A stretch of DNA of 64,000 nt from the NCBI GenBank assembly GCA_013399015.1, contig VWZX01002268.1, positions 434,001-498,000 of the forward strand. The letters run 5' to 3'. Positions 23,086 to 35,487 of the stretch are shown here, one piece after another; position 1 is the first letter of the stretch; every line of letters starts with the position of its first letter. Source of the DNA: Galbula dea. Its lineage: Eukaryota > Chordata > Aves > Piciformes > Galbulidae. The notes beneath the pieces are model-generated. The model searched no databases. It was not told the origin of the DNA and saw only the letters and a program-made list of their open reading frames with translations. The position numbers and the translations under genes were made by a program.

Positions 23086-25005
23086 TGAGACATTCTGAAT
23101 ACAGATAATCTTCACAGATATAAAATAACACATATGAAGAAGACTTATTTAAGGTCAAAGATAAGTGGGCGTCAGAATCCATGTGTATAGACTATTGATA
23201 AAATTAAGAAATAGTACATTTATTCCAGAACAACCTTTCCATAGAGTACTGGGAGCTTACTGAATTTTAGTATGATAAATAAGTAATATTCTGTCTTGTG
23301 GTTGTCTGAAATAATAGGAAGTTAGATATAATGATGTAGATATTTTTCATTCTTTGTGCATTATATGATCATAATTTATTTAACCTCTATTCTAACCAAA
23401 GATGCTTTATGACATTTTTTTCCACCTCAGTAAAAAATAGCAGTGTGATGGTAAAAGGTGTTAATGAATCTACAAGATCAAATACCTTTGGTTAATTTAC
23501 ACCAGTATCTACCACACTAGAGGACATTATAACATTGATAGCATAAAAGAGAGTAAGTCACTCATCTGAAGAGTCTCAACTTTAAAGCCTCCAAAGAGAG
23601 TCACACTGCTATTTTAAAGCACTGATTCTTTACTTCATTTTTCTAACATTCTTATCGTCTGTGTGGAATCTGAGACAGCATGATTTTTAAGACTTTACCT
23701 TTACTGGCAAATTGGTGATGACTTTAAAACAATATAAGTAGAACAGATATTTCTGTAATTGCCATCTTGCTTTTTTTCTGTGTTGATTGCTCACAGTTCA
23801 TTGACAAAATATAGTACGAAAAGATGTGAAATTCAAAACTTTTATAGGATTTTCTCTACCCATTAATTTATTTTAAACTCCATTTTGACTTTTGTGGGAA
23901 AAATTGGGACATGTAGGTTTGCACAGATTTTATGCTCATGATACAATTTAGTGTATTCTTTGTCTGACATCTGAAAAGAAAAAATCCTCTTGCAAAGTCT
24001 CGGTGTAGTTACTTTTTTTGTATTGGAATTATGAGCCTGATTTCTGTGCTTTTTACTGGGCAAACCTAGCAATTAAATGTTCCTCTGAGTGTACAAATTT
24101 AAAAACAACAGTACCAGTACTTGAAAAAATCTAACTAATCTTATTAAAGTTTTTTTGGTTGTTTGGTTGGTTGGCTTTTCCAATGAAAAGCACTGTAGGA
24201 TCAAATAATTTCCTTTCAGGACATGTAATTCAGTCAAGATAAGTTTCCCTGTACATAATCAGCACAAAACAGCAGTGGATATGAATCACTGAATTAAATC
24301 TTATTAAATTCTAAGAACTTTTCTTTCAATAAGACTTACACTGCAATTCTTAATGCATAATCCAAAGGAAATAGAATAATTGAATTGGTTTAGAGTGTCA
24401 GATACTTTTAAACTATCTAAACATCACTAACACTGTCAAGATTTGGAAAACCAAGATGTCTGGGTTCCCTTGGGAAAACAACTTTCGAAATATTTGCCTA
24501 CTGAGTTTTTTAAATGTATTTTTGTTTGTGAACAGTTTCCAATGAAGAGCTTATAACCTGGTTTCAAAACAACTCCACAAATTAAAAATCACAGTATATA
24601 CTAAAGAAAAACAACAAAAAAAAATCAACCAAACAAACAAAAAAGAAAACAATGTTCATTTTTCAACAAAAAGAATTCAGGCAAAATTACTTCTTAGGAA
24701 AATCAATTTAGTTACTGGGTTTCCTCTTACTAAAATTCAACATATTCATACTTTCTGCCGCTGGCAGACATACAATGATTGTTGTTATGGATGTGATAAA
24801 TACCCTCTGGTGTTTCTGATATCCCTGGAAAAGAGGTGGAAAAGAAGAAATTATTAAGGAGTTAAAGACTCATTTGACTAAATGCAAGTCTATTCTCTTA
24901 TTCAACCTCCCTGGCTTGTATTTAGATGTGCAAGCCACAAAAATGCACAGTTCAGGTCAATAGAATAGCCACTATTTTAAATAACAGAATTTCCCTGGCT
25001 CTGAA
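23086..25005. other. unique AT-rich DNA, no gene seen
   Basis: AT-rich, with A/C-rich tracts around 24606-24650. No gene, RNA or repeat family was recognised. Confidence 0.55.
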
Positions 25006-25007
25006 GT

Positions 25008-25545
25008 ATCATAGAATCACAGAATATTCTGAGCTGGAAGACACCCACAAGGATCCTCTAGCCCATGTCCCTGTGCAGGACATCCCAAGAATTACACCAT
25101 GTGCCTGAGAGCAATGTCCAAGCACTTCTAGAACTCCATCAGCCTTGGTGCTGTGACCATCTCCCTGGGAGGTTGTTCCAGAGCTCAAACACCCTCTGGG
25201 TGAAAAACCTTTTTTTGATATCTAATCTAAATCTCCCCTGACTTAACTTCACACCATTACCTCTAGTCCTATCACTATCCACAAGAGTAAAGTGATCTGT
25301 GCCTGTCCCTCTGCAACCCCTTGTGGGGATGTTGAAGACAGCAATGAGTCTCCCCTCAATCTCCTCTTCTCCAGGCTGAAAAGACCAAGTCACCACAGTG
25401 ATTTCATAAGCCTTCCCCTCCAGACCCTTCACCATCTTCATAGCCTTCCTCTGGATACTTTCTAATAGCCTACTATCCTTTTTATACTGTGGTGCCCAGA
25501 ACAGCACTCAGTTCTCAAGGTGCAGCTGCACCAGTGCAGAGAATC
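25008..25545 (-). mobile_element. CR1 LINE fragment, ORF2 C-terminus plus 3'UTR
   Basis: Reverse-strand CR1 with its 3' end at left (ATCATAGAATCACAGAATATTC). The frame 25139-25507 on the minus strand keeps WAPQYKKDSRLLESIQRKAMKMVKG, then GRLIAVFN, RTRGNGVKLSQGRFRLDI and FELWNNLPG, a typical CR1 ORF2 C-terminal stretch with local frameshifts. 5' truncation falls near 25545, at the CTGCACCAGTGCAGAGAA sequence. Confidence 0.92.
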
Positions 25546-28432
25546 TCACAGAAGGAAGAGTAAGCTCATGCTAAAGATGATGTTTTTCAGTGGAGGTGTT
25601 TTCCAGTTTCCTGAAGCTGGTAACTGTTTTGAAAGAGGGCCTTGATGGTATTTAAACAAAAGAAAAGTTAAGATCCAAAGAGCAGGCTTATACAAGATTC
25701 AGTAAAGCGGGAAAGAAGAGGGAGGACCAAGAAGCAAAAGAAAAATAACTTTCACTAAGTTAGGGTTTTCTGCATCAAAATTATGTTACTTGACTGTTGG
25801 AACATTGAACCCAACAATACCAGAAAAGCCCTTCTAAATGGGTGAAGCTAGAGATGGTGGCAGAAGATAGAGTTGCTAAAGTGGAAAAGCTGCATGACTG
25901 GATGAAGTTCACAATGATTGGAAGTTGAGTGATGTGATGATGAAATGTAATCAGAGACTATATATGTACCTAGTTTGGCACAGAAATATGGCACAATGAA
26001 CACTAAATTGTCTTACTGCAGTTCAGTCACCTTCTCCTAGTGTTGCTCTTATCCAGTGTTGCAGTAAGTTCTGAGCAAAGCTTAGATTGTGCCTAGATAT
26101 AATGCTTGACCTGACTGAAGCTTTAAAGGGGGGTTATGGCAACTATACAGTTGTATTGAGAAATACCCAGAATACTTTTATGTCCCTATATGTGTTTTCC
26201 CCAAATTTGTCTACCTTTTGTTTTCCCCAGTTTTCAAGGTTCTCTATAAGGGACATGTCTTAAAACTGTAGCACAAGCAGATTTTACTTCTTAAAATTGG
26301 AAAGTTTTTCAATGACACTTAATGGTAGAATTCAGGCTGAATGAAGTAAAATTGCCTTTAAGTCACTGAAACTATATTAGTGATGAATTTGCCTCCTTGT
26401 TTATTTTCTTAATTAACGTTATTCTATATTAGTTTCTGTTAATCTAAAATTATTTCAGAAAATATTTAGATAAGCTTTTATTGTTGAAAAGGTCACCTAT
26501 TGAAACACTATCTATTTTTTAATATATACATGCACACATTTTACAGGGGTTAGTAATGTATTAAAATGATCTATTTATTCATAAAAGAATACAATTCATT
26601 TATTTCATTTTGAATGCCATTTCAAATAATGATGTAACAGTGGTAAAGTCCATAGCATATTTATGGTCACACACAAATTTTGTCAGGAGATATAGTTTGA
26701 AAGTCTTAAAGACAATTTAGTCACTATCTTGGGTTATACTATTAGTAGATTGTTTGTTTTGAGATTTTTAAAAAAATTATTATTTCTCTCCCCTTTTTGC
26801 CCCATTTATCTTTACATCAAGTAGGAAAATCTACAATCTAAGTCTAACTAATTGTTTCAGATAGAATTCGCTGAAGATAATTTTCTATCCAGGCTTAAGG
26901 AAAAAAACCTGTATTCTTCCAATTAACAATTTTTTAATTTTTCTTTTTAGAGCTACATTTGCATGTGTGTTATGAAAATTTCAACAAACTTAGCAAATAA
27001 CTGTTAACACAGTTTTATTTTTGCCAGTAACACCAGTCTATTTTTTCACTTCTGTTTGCTTCAAGACATTGTTATTCACCTGTACTATCTTCTATTATTT
27101 TGTTCAAGCTCTGGTGGTTTTGTTGCATTTTTTTGTTATTCCCTTGACACAGATAGTTCCTTGAGCTCTGTTTTCTTCTTTACTATACTTGATGTTTTCT
27201 TCTTCCACCAAAAAATCTCAGACATCTCCTCAGGCCCCAATATTCTAATTAAAACTGTGTATTGATGTACTACTTAGTTGGGTTTAGTTGAACATCAATA
27301 AAGTAGAGAGTGGGTTGGAAGGTAAGGTCTCCCAGAGCATTCTGAGGCATTTTGTATTGATTTAAATTACTTTCCACTTTGTACTTCATCCGCTTCAGGT
27401 AATATTATACTCCCTCTGGATCCATTAGTATGATGTTCATTTCAAACTTTATGGTCAAAATTCTGGTCACTCATGCAATGGGATACTACAGAGGTGAGGA
27501 GCATGTGGGAAATCCTGTCTGTGTTTTCCCTGTCTTGTACACAGGGAAAGAGTTCTCTTATTACATGGGAAAAAAACCCATAACCGCCCCACTTTCTAAG
27601 GGATGCCAGGAGTAGTGGAACATGCGGTGTTCCACATGTGGTGGAACATCTTTCCATGAACTTCAGGTTCATTACTAAAATTGTGAAGATGTTTTTATAA
27701 ATACCACAATTCCATATAGCAAAGGTTACACTGCTGAACTTCTCTTCTGCCTTTACTTTTTCTACTCTGAAAGTGGATTAATGGAAGTGCAGTTTAGCAG
27801 ATCATAGGAAATACAGATTTGACTAGGAGACCAATTAGATTAGGAGCTTAACTGGATACTTTGTAAGGCATACTTATGGTTACAGTGAAGCTAAACAGAG
27901 TGTCTAGTTAGGGACTGAGTGACTCTAAAATTTACTTCACTCTCTGTAGTTTAAGGTTCTCAATCATGAATGACTTATCACCCTGTGAAAGGTCAATTTC
28001 CACAATAGGGAGGATACCCATGTGAAAACCGTAATACAGTGAGGCTATTTATAATGTTGACATGGTAACTTCTAAAAGTAATCTCTCTTTATATGGTAAT
28101 ACTAAAGATATTAAGGATTCTACTGAAGTAAATGCACTGAAAATTTAGTAACAATATGAAGGCTTAAAATCAAAGTTCAGTGACTGCCTGCATAATGCTA
28201 CTCATCCAATTTTTCACAGAATCAGAGGATATACAAACAATCCAGTCACTGGTTTTGCTGAATAGTTATGACCACTTAATTTTAAATAATTCATTATTTA
28301 TGTAGTAGAAAGCCAAATTCCAAATCTTTTGTATATGATTCACTGTCTTTGGTTGAATTAAGTTTTTTTCTCTCTAAAAGGTTTCATTGTCAGACTAGTT
28401 ACGAGATGGACTATATTTCAAGTTGATCATGG
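25546..28432. other. unique AT-rich DNA, no gene seen
   Basis: Nothing recognised as a gene. A GTGGAACA/TGTTCCAC inverted repeat with a third copy of the arm lies at 27615-27648. Confidence 0.5.
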
Positions 28433-28437
28433 ATAGC
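28433..28437. repeat. target-site duplication ATAGC, left copy
   Basis: ATAGC directly precedes the TGTTATGG start of the solo LTR and is repeated at 29021-29025 directly after its CCACCACA end. Confidence 0.8.
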
Positions 28438-28454
28438 TGTTATGGTTTGGGTTA

Positions 28455-28474
28455 GAACAGAATTAATTCTGTTC
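28455..28474. repeat. perfect 20-base palindrome in LTR U3
   Basis: The arm GAACAGAATT is followed directly by its reverse complement AATTCTGTTC. The outer GAACA/TGTTC pair resembles steroid-receptor half-sites, but the spacing is 10 rather than 3 bases, so receptor binding is not predicted. Confidence 0.8.
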
Positions 28475-28608
28475 AGTAACTGTGTTTTCTAAAAAGTATT
28501 CCATGACCACGTGCATAGGGTCGTGTCAGTTTCCCCCCACACACACACACCTTGCCTGAACTGTCCCTTTAAGAAACCTGAGATTCCTGAATCAAGGACA
28601 CTGCAAAA

Positions 28609-28634
28609 CACACCCCCCCCCCGGGGGGGGTGTG
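28609..28634. repeat. CACAC8-CC-G8TGTG palindrome in LTR
   Basis: Twelve-base arms (CACA plus eight C; eight G plus TGTG) flank two C residues. More G-runs follow to 28680 (GGGGGGGGAAGCCGGGGG), so hairpin or quadruplex folding is possible. Such a run is also prone to sequencing error. Confidence 0.75.
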
Positions 28635-28888
28635 GGGGGGGAAGCCGGGGGAATGCTGGGTTTCTCGGGGGGACTTTTGTTACACTCGTGGCCACGAGGA
28701 AGCCCCCTTCTTCTCCCTCTGCTGTGATTTTGGGTGCTGTTTGCTGCGTTGCTGTCTGTCGGTGCTCTGAGACACACCTGGAGTCGCTTGGGCTGCCTGA
28801 CGCCACGGCTCTGCCCCGAGACGCTCTGCAGCCTCGGTCCTGACGTAATTACTTGTATAGGGGGAAGTGGGTTTTGGTGTTTGGGTCC

Positions 28889-28894
28889 TATATA
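28889..28894 (+). promoter_or_regulatory. TATA box of the solo LTR
   Basis: TATATA in the context GTCCTATATATG, placed upstream of the LTR polyadenylation signal in the order expected for U3-R-U5. Transcription, if any, would start about 25-30 bases downstream. Confidence 0.5.
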
Positions 28895-28929
28895 TGTTTA
28901 TATTCTTTTCGTTTATGTTTGCTGTTGTT

Positions 28930-28935
28930 ATTAAA
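28930..28935 (+). terminator. polyadenylation signal ATTAAA of the solo LTR
   Basis: ATTAAA within GTTGTTATTAAAGCAG, followed by a T-rich downstream stretch, as in many retroviral R regions. Confidence 0.5.
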
Positions 28936-29020
28936 GCAGTTTTTAGTTTTTAACTTCCAATACAGTCTCTCCTTTAACTGCCGTGTGTAGGGGCTGGGAA
29001 GAGCCTTTAAACCCACCACA

Positions 29021-29025
29021 ATAGC
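29021..29025. repeat. target-site duplication ATAGC, right copy
   Basis: Exact repeat of 28433-28437, immediately after the CA end of the LTR. Confidence 0.8.
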
Positions 29026-31191
29026 AACTTTTAATCATAGCAATCTTATCAGGGAGAACTTAATATCATGAATTAATTGACCCAGTTTTAGACCTTATTC
29101 TCTTCTCACTTTTCTGATGAGTTTTATGGGAAACTCTTGTTTAAAAAACAGATACCATGATGTGTCCACCAATGTGTGTATATCAAATTTTGCTAAATGT
29201 TTGGTATGGTCTTGGAAGAAAAATATCAAATAGTCTTTAACATCTACCAGAAGTTTCAAGCATAAACTCTCACTCAGACCTAAGCTTACTTTTACAGTCT
29301 GTGCTGCATTTATTTATTTATTTTCTTTATTCAAAGAGGGACATCACACAAAAATGACCAAAAGTTTGGATTGAAAATTTCTCTTTTGAAAAAGTTGGAA
29401 GGAAAATCTGGAATCAAAGTGTGAAGACACTTCTCAGAGCACTGGAGAAGCTTTATATGCTCTAGCAGGATGCCTTGGAGTACATGTGAATATAGGATTG
29501 TGCTTATGCTTTGAAGAGCTTATAAATAAAACAGACCTTCTATTGTTCCTGAAAGCACAACAGACACTTAGAACTAGTATGTTACAGATATTAAAATTCT
29601 GTAGTGGTAGACAGAGCAATAAAAAACCTACATACATCATATGTACATCAAAATTTGCCTAGAGATTTCATGGAAGAAAAAAGTATGATGATGCATATTA
29701 ACAGAATTTGTACTATTATATTTTGGTAAACATTCAATATAAAATAACAGAAATTGAAGAAACTTCTATAAACATTTTAGTAGGTTTGTATATGTAAGGG
29801 TATGTGTATGTGCACACGCAAGTATACATCATGACTAAAAAGTCTCACACTGCAGACAACACTGCAAATGAGAGCATAAACTAAGATTTATGGTCACAAA
29901 AAATTATAAACCAAGTTACAAATCTATGGCAACATTTGAATCATGGTGTATTCTTCAAATGTGGTAATACCTGCTGCCAAGGGACTTGCTTTGTAGTTTT
30001 TCCATACATATATTTCTGTAACTCACTTTTTCTTCCTCAAAGAACTCAACCATTTTATTCTATCTGTATTCATATTTAAAGAGACTGATACAAGAATGAC
30101 CAGCTTTCATCTTGACAGGGTTTTGCCCAGCAAGAATACTTCACATTAAAATGATGATCCAACAAAATCTCAGATTAATTGCACTGACATTGTAAAAGCT
30201 CCTTGGTAACTGCTATGTTACCATTGAATTGTAACATGGTTGTAAATAAGATATAGGTTAGTGGTGCTATCAGTATAGTAACTCCTCCAGAGCTTGTGTA
30301 GTGTAACTGTGCATGTATCTCTGCAAACCTTTGAAATCAGGTTACCAACAAAATGAAAAATATGTATACAATATTAATATCTGCTAGATGCTCTTCAATG
30401 TTTTGTGATCTGTTAAGTTTTTTGAAAGAAAGGACAAAAGTAGCCTTATTACTTCTACATATATATATTTTACATAGGTACTCGATTTAGTCTTCTTAAA
30501 ACTCCACATTGAACTCCTTAAGTTTGATCTAGAGAAGAAGGAAGAAACAAAGGAAAAAAATTAAATTATTCCCTCCCTCTACCCTGCACGTCCTGAAATC
30601 CATGACTTTATGGAAAACATGAAAACAGGAAAAAAAATATATCTTCACAAGTTTCCATTGTTTATTTCTTTTATTTCCCACAAATGTTTGGGATAACAAC
30701 TTGCAGATTATTTATTGTTCCTGTGCAACAGGATCTTACAAAATCAGAGCTTAAAATGGGATATATTCCAGGCTTTTATATGTAGTTGTGGGAAAATACA
30801 AAAATGGCATTTTTTCCAGTCATCCAGTTGAGAATGATGAGACACTTGGAGTCTACTGGAGACAAGATGACCTGTTTTCTAATTTTTTATATTTGTTTTT
30901 AGAAATAGGTGTTTCTTTTATTTTAGAATATTAAGATCATGGCCAAGAGTGATTGAAAATAGCCCAAATTAAAATGATAAGCTTTTTGTTTTTAACCAAG
31001 CAATAGTTAAATCCTTTCCTCTCAGACCTGTTATATAATAAAAACCTCATTTATTTGACACATTTCACTTCTGCATTCTGACACTTTTTTCCCTCTCACT
31101 TGCAACTGTGATGCTGGTTCCAGAAACACAACTAAAGTTAACTAAGCTTGATTACTCTCACCAGCCTGTTCTTTTTAAAGCACAACAGCCC

Positions 31192-31210
31192 CAACAACAA
31201 CAACAACAAC
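31192..31210 (+). repeat. (CAA)n microsatellite
   Basis: Six uninterrupted CAA units plus one base. Confidence 0.9.
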
Positions 31211-31782
31211 TACCACAAGACAGCCTTGGATATGACTTGGAAACTGTTGTAGTGAATTACTTAAAACATTAGGCTGCACATGTAGCATAGTACTAAATAA
31301 CAGAAGTTAATGATTCTTCATACAAGCGTTAGCATTTGGATTTTGCAATAAATTAATCATGGTATGGTTTATCTAAGGACTTTAAGCTTACAAATAAAAC
31401 AGTCAAACTATTATTTATTTTATTCCTCAATATTAAAAATTATTTATTTTAGGAAATTGCTCTTCACTGAATGGAGGGTGCCATCTATTGAATTATAATC
31501 TAACAAAAAATAGCATCAATTGCTTATAGTTCATAAAAATACAAATTGGTACAGTGGCAGGAAAAATTACCTTGGCTCTGTCTTCTTAAGTTATTAGCAA
31601 TGTTGTTCTAATGCTGGCCCAAAACTGTCTACATAGCTCATCCTTGTTGTATTGAAAAGTTGAGACTTATAATCACAACAATTGCACACATTAGGTGGTT
31701 CTGTTTTTTGCAGACAATACTTGCTCAGGTTCTTATTATGCTGTGCTGGGTAACAGTGCAAGTTGGAAGGATTAGCATTCAC

Positions 31783-31808
31783 ACATTTTCTGAACACATT
31801 TTCTGAAC
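31783..31808 (+). repeat. 13-base perfect tandem duplication
   Basis: ACATTTTCTGAAC occurs twice in immediate succession, and the repeat begins a third time with AC. Confidence 0.9.
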
Positions 31809-34800
31809 ACTTGGAGACAAACCATAACATTGAGCATGAAGAACATAAGTACTCCTGTCTAATAGTAGCACATTTTTATTTGCAAAAAGAACGCTTCTTT
31901 TAGTAGTTGAGAATTCACTGTGTGAATCTGCCTTTTAAATCATGTTCATAAATGCAAAATTACTCACACTTGTTCCTCACAAATGTGTAATTATAATTTA
32001 TATTTTATTTCTGTAGCTTCAGTTCTTGGAGAAGGGTTTTTTTCAACAAAAAGAAAAACAAAACAAAAAACCCCAATCATCATTCTGTTAAGTGGTTACA
32101 AGTAATTTTACCATATTTTTTTAAGCTAAACCCCCTGTGTTTTATTGTCTCTCTTTAATTATGCCTTAGTCAACAGTATTGCACATGGTCTTTACTGCAT
32201 AATTGACTGATCATTCCCAGAAAACACTGAGGATATTTGGGCTGAAAACCTCTGCTAACATTTCCAGACCTGGATATCTGCAGTTAAGACTTAAAATCCA
32301 TTTTAAGGCTCTTAGATATATATTACCCAACTTTCATTCATCAAGCTCTTTTCAGTTGATTCATAGTCACTGTCTTCAAAAAGCAGGTCAAATTTATGTA
32401 GAAATACCAATACGGCTTTAAATATCTAATTTCAGATACTTAGATATTGCCCAAAAGTTTGTGCTATGGTTCCCAATTTTAACATGAGCATCATTATAAC
32501 TGTCTCTTGGAAGCAGGTCTGCTACTGCTAAAATCAGTGGGACCTGTGCCAGTATCCAGGTGAGACAGGATTTTCCCATGTTATAAGGAAAATATTTAAT
32601 TGTAAAAAATAAGGAATTGGAAACTATGGTATAATTTATGGTGTTCCAAGGATGCAGACATATAATTTTTGCTTTTTGTGTATTCATAATAAGAGAAGAG
32701 AGATTCTATTAAACTTTTGTGTGACTTTGGCAGTGTTTATGAATGAATTTTCGCTTGTAATGCTGTTTATTAATACACATCCTTTTACAATTCAACCTGA
32801 CAACTACTCCAAATTCATAGATTGCCCTGCTGGAGGCTTCCAAGGTCATAGTCCTTCAAAGTACTGTCAAATTGCTCTGACACTCCTCCTGCTGTCAAGC
32901 CTACTTGCAGGATGTTAATATTCCATTGCAGATCCACCTTGAAAATTGATTGCAAGATGAAGTACAAATGTCAGAAAGCTCAGGCAGATGAAAGATAACT
33001 GGCCCCGATGTTGACAGAGGATCTGGTATGAGCAGTAGAGAGTTTTTTCAGAAGAAACAGATTTTGCACAGATATTTCTGAAGTCATTCACAGGATGCTT
33101 AAACAGCAATCAAGTTTAAGGCACATTATGAGAATCATACATTTTTTATAATATGACCATGAAATTTTTAAGTGTCTAATGTCTGTTAGCATTGGAATGT
33201 CTAGAGAATTGAACCTAGAAAGAAAACTCTTTCGAGGAGAGTAGCCTGTGAGCTAAAAATTAAACCTTTGGTGTAACAGTAACAAATGTTGTCAGAAAAA
33301 TAGTTCAGTATATCGGCCTTGATTTTATTTTCATAGCTACCAATATAAATCAAGGCTTAGGTATATTTAAATTAAAGCATCACACAGATGGAAGTAAAAT
33401 CAAAATCAGATCCTGTTTTTTTAATATTCAGATACAAAGGAATTCTGAAACTGTCCCTGGAGTTGAATAAGCTGTTGCATATAAAAGCAAAGACATATTT
33501 TGGACTTTAAAATTTTACACACATCTAAAGTGGCACTTCAAATCAATCCCTTGGAAATACTCTTTCTGCAGTTTATGCATCTTACAATGCATGTGTTCAA
33601 ACTGAAAGTGCTCACGCAGTTTCTTGTTGCTCTAAGACCCTCAAAAGGGTTGATTTCCAGAGTGTGAAATGCATGCCTGTTTCAACAAGATAGAAAATGA
33701 AGTAAGTGAGATCAAAACAGTAAAGTGAGTATTTATGCAAAAACCCCACATTCTTACAAAGTGAATCGTCAGCTAAAACACATACAATTGCCTGTGGGTA
33801 TATTTCATAGCAAAGGCATAATCAATATGACAACCCAATTTAGACCCTGTTCTAACAATAACTTCAGAAGTGTCTTTGAACATTCTTGAGCTATATAGCA
33901 CATCATTTGAGTCTGGCTACTTTTGATTACATCAGTGCAAATAGCACAAAACTTTTAAATCTCATCGGCAGATTTTATTTCTTTTTGGTAAAACAAATAA
34001 AATTGTCAGATTTTTTTCTCTTTTGCTTTTAATTATATTTTTAAATATGCTCAAAATTAAGTACATTTCTTCAAATATAAACTCTCTGACAATCCACTTC
34101 ATTTTATGCATTTATCTTCATGCAATGAGTATTTCTCATTCTTGCACTCTCTTGCAAGCTTGACACTTACAGTTTCTTGTACTTGAATGCACACCTGCTA
34201 AACTCCTAGAGTAAGGAATGTAACTTTGTATGAGAAAATGTCAAGAAAGTCAGAATCTGAATTTTATTAACCAAGATATGGCAAATGTAAATGCCAGCTT
34301 GTATAACTCTGGGTACCTGGGGTTGCAATAGGTTTTCAGCTGTCTGGGTAATGAAAAGTGAGCCTTTATTTCAAAGACAATGCGATAGCACCATACCTGG
34401 TACAAGAAAATGCTCTCTAGCTAGAAGGCATTTTTGAAGCAAATTAGTTTATACTTGCTTATACCCCAAAGTTTTCATATTAGAAGTAAATTTAGTGTAT
34501 TTAAAACACAAATACATATTTTTCATGGTTTATAATTCATATTTTACTAATTTGCACAAATACAGACTGAGATATGTTCATATCAATGAAAACTTCAGAA
34601 CAACTCAGACTCAGGAGTGCTTAATAGACATCAGTAGAGAGGAAAGAAACAGTCAAAAAGTAACTTTTATACCCACTACTGAAGAGAGAAAAATAGTTAT
34701 CAAAAGTTTATTATAAAATGAACTTTAAATCTGTAGTATAAAAATTTCCTTCTGCTTTAGCACAAAACAAAATACCAAAACAAATCAATGAGCTCCAAAC

Positions 34801-34812
34801 TAGATTTAAAGC

Positions 34813-34817
34813 ACAGT
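34813..34817. repeat. target-site duplication ACAGT, left copy
   Basis: ACAGT precedes TGTCCCAG and is repeated at 35483-35487 after CTTAACA, bounding the second solo LTR. Confidence 0.7.
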
Positions 34818-35118
34818 TGTCCCAGTCTTATTAAAAGACTAGGGGAGATTCAAGTGAAATCACATGAGGGAAAATTAAAACACAAACAAGGTCAGATACC
34901 ACTAACCAGTGAGAGATATTTGAAGAGATAGGAAAGAAGGATTGAAGACAAAGAAAACAAAATTAAGCACACAAGAGGGAAGCAAGGAATAGCCAGCACC
35001 ATGGATCCAGCGATGTCTTTTTGCTCCGTAGTTGTCTTCCTTTGGTGAGGGGTGCACAAACACACACAGCTTCTTTCCCAACGGCGTGCACTTGCACACA
35101 GCTGTTTTCTCTACAGCC

Positions 35119-35126
35119 TTTTTATA
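35119..35126 (-). promoter_or_regulatory. TATA box of the reverse-strand solo LTR
   Basis: TATAAAAA within CCTATAAAAAGGC on the minus strand, a close match to the TATA consensus, about 115 bases downstream of a CCAAT box. Confidence 0.6.
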
Positions 35127-35240
35127 GGGTAGTCATCCCATAATAGTCTGAGCATCTCCAAGGCAACAACACCTCTGACATATCTTCCATGCAGGTGCAC
35201 CTGGCCCACACATTATTTACAAGGCTTTCTTCCTCTTCCC

Positions 35241-35245
35241 ATTGG
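35241..35245 (-). promoter_or_regulatory. CCAAT box of the reverse-strand solo LTR
   Basis: CAGCCAATGGG on the minus strand matches the NF-Y type consensus and sits upstream of the TATA box. Confidence 0.5.
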
Positions 35246-35482
35246 CTGTTGCTGGGGTGACTTGGCCCAAATACTATGCACCATGCACATGGTCTGGTGT
35301 TTGGCTGGATGTTGTGGCCTTGAGGTATCCTTGACACAGGGGAGCCATTATGGCAGTTAACAGGTTTTTGGAGATGGCCAACTGTTGGCTGTCTTGGGGC
35401 TTTTTATGTTGCACAGTCTTGTTTCGCAAGCAAGCTTCGAGACATACCTTGAGACAGGTTGTCAAAAGTACAGTCCTTAACA

Positions 35483-35487
35483 ACAGT
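35483..35487. repeat. target-site duplication ACAGT, right copy
   Basis: Exact repeat of 34813-34817, directly after the LTR end. Confidence 0.7.

Larger units (their letters stand above)
28438..29020 (+). mobile_element. solo LTR of an endogenous retrovirus, 583 bp
   Basis: The element begins TGTTATGG and ends CCACCACA, the TG...CA ends expected of LTRs, and is flanked by a perfect 5-base duplication, ATAGC. No internal retroviral sequence is next to it, so it is a solo LTR, probably left by LTR-LTR recombination. A TATA box (28889-28894) is followed 36 bases later by the polyadenylation signal ATTAAA (28930-28935), giving a long U3, a short R and a U5 of about 80 bases. The U3 holds a perfect 20-base palindrome (28455-28474) and a C/G palindrome (28609-28634). 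It is much richer in GC than its surroundings. Short open frames on both strands inside it are not genes. A 5-base duplication fits ERVL-like or similar families; the family is not assigned. Confidence 0.88.
29026..34812. other. unique AT-rich DNA, no gene seen
   Basis: A long stretch without a recognisable gene, RNA or transposon. It holds a short (CAA)n run and a 13-base tandem duplication, listed separately. Several open frames of 64-105 codons here have no motif and sit in AT-rich DNA. Confidence 0.5.
34818..35482 (-). mobile_element. solo LTR of an endogenous retrovirus, 665 bp, reverse orientation
   Basis: On the minus strand the element starts TGTTAAGGACTG and ends AAGACTGGGACA, with TGT...ACA terminal inversion, between perfect 5-base duplications (ACAGT on the plus strand). 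A TATAAAAA box lies at 35119-35126 and a CCAAT box at 35241-35245, both reading on the minus strand, with about 350 bases of U3 upstream of the TATA. Near the 3' end a small hairpin (AGTCTT-TTAAT-AAGACT, 34824-34840) may take part in polyadenylation. No gag, pol or env sequence is adjacent. It is unrelated in sequence to the LTR at 28.4 kb. Open frames inside it on both strands are incidental. The boundaries rest on the TG/CA ends plus the duplication; the family is not assigned. Confidence 0.75.

Noticed and set aside
28489..28934. Several overlapping open frames on both strands
   Set aside because: All lie inside the GC-rich solo LTR, where stop codons are rarer; no gene signature.
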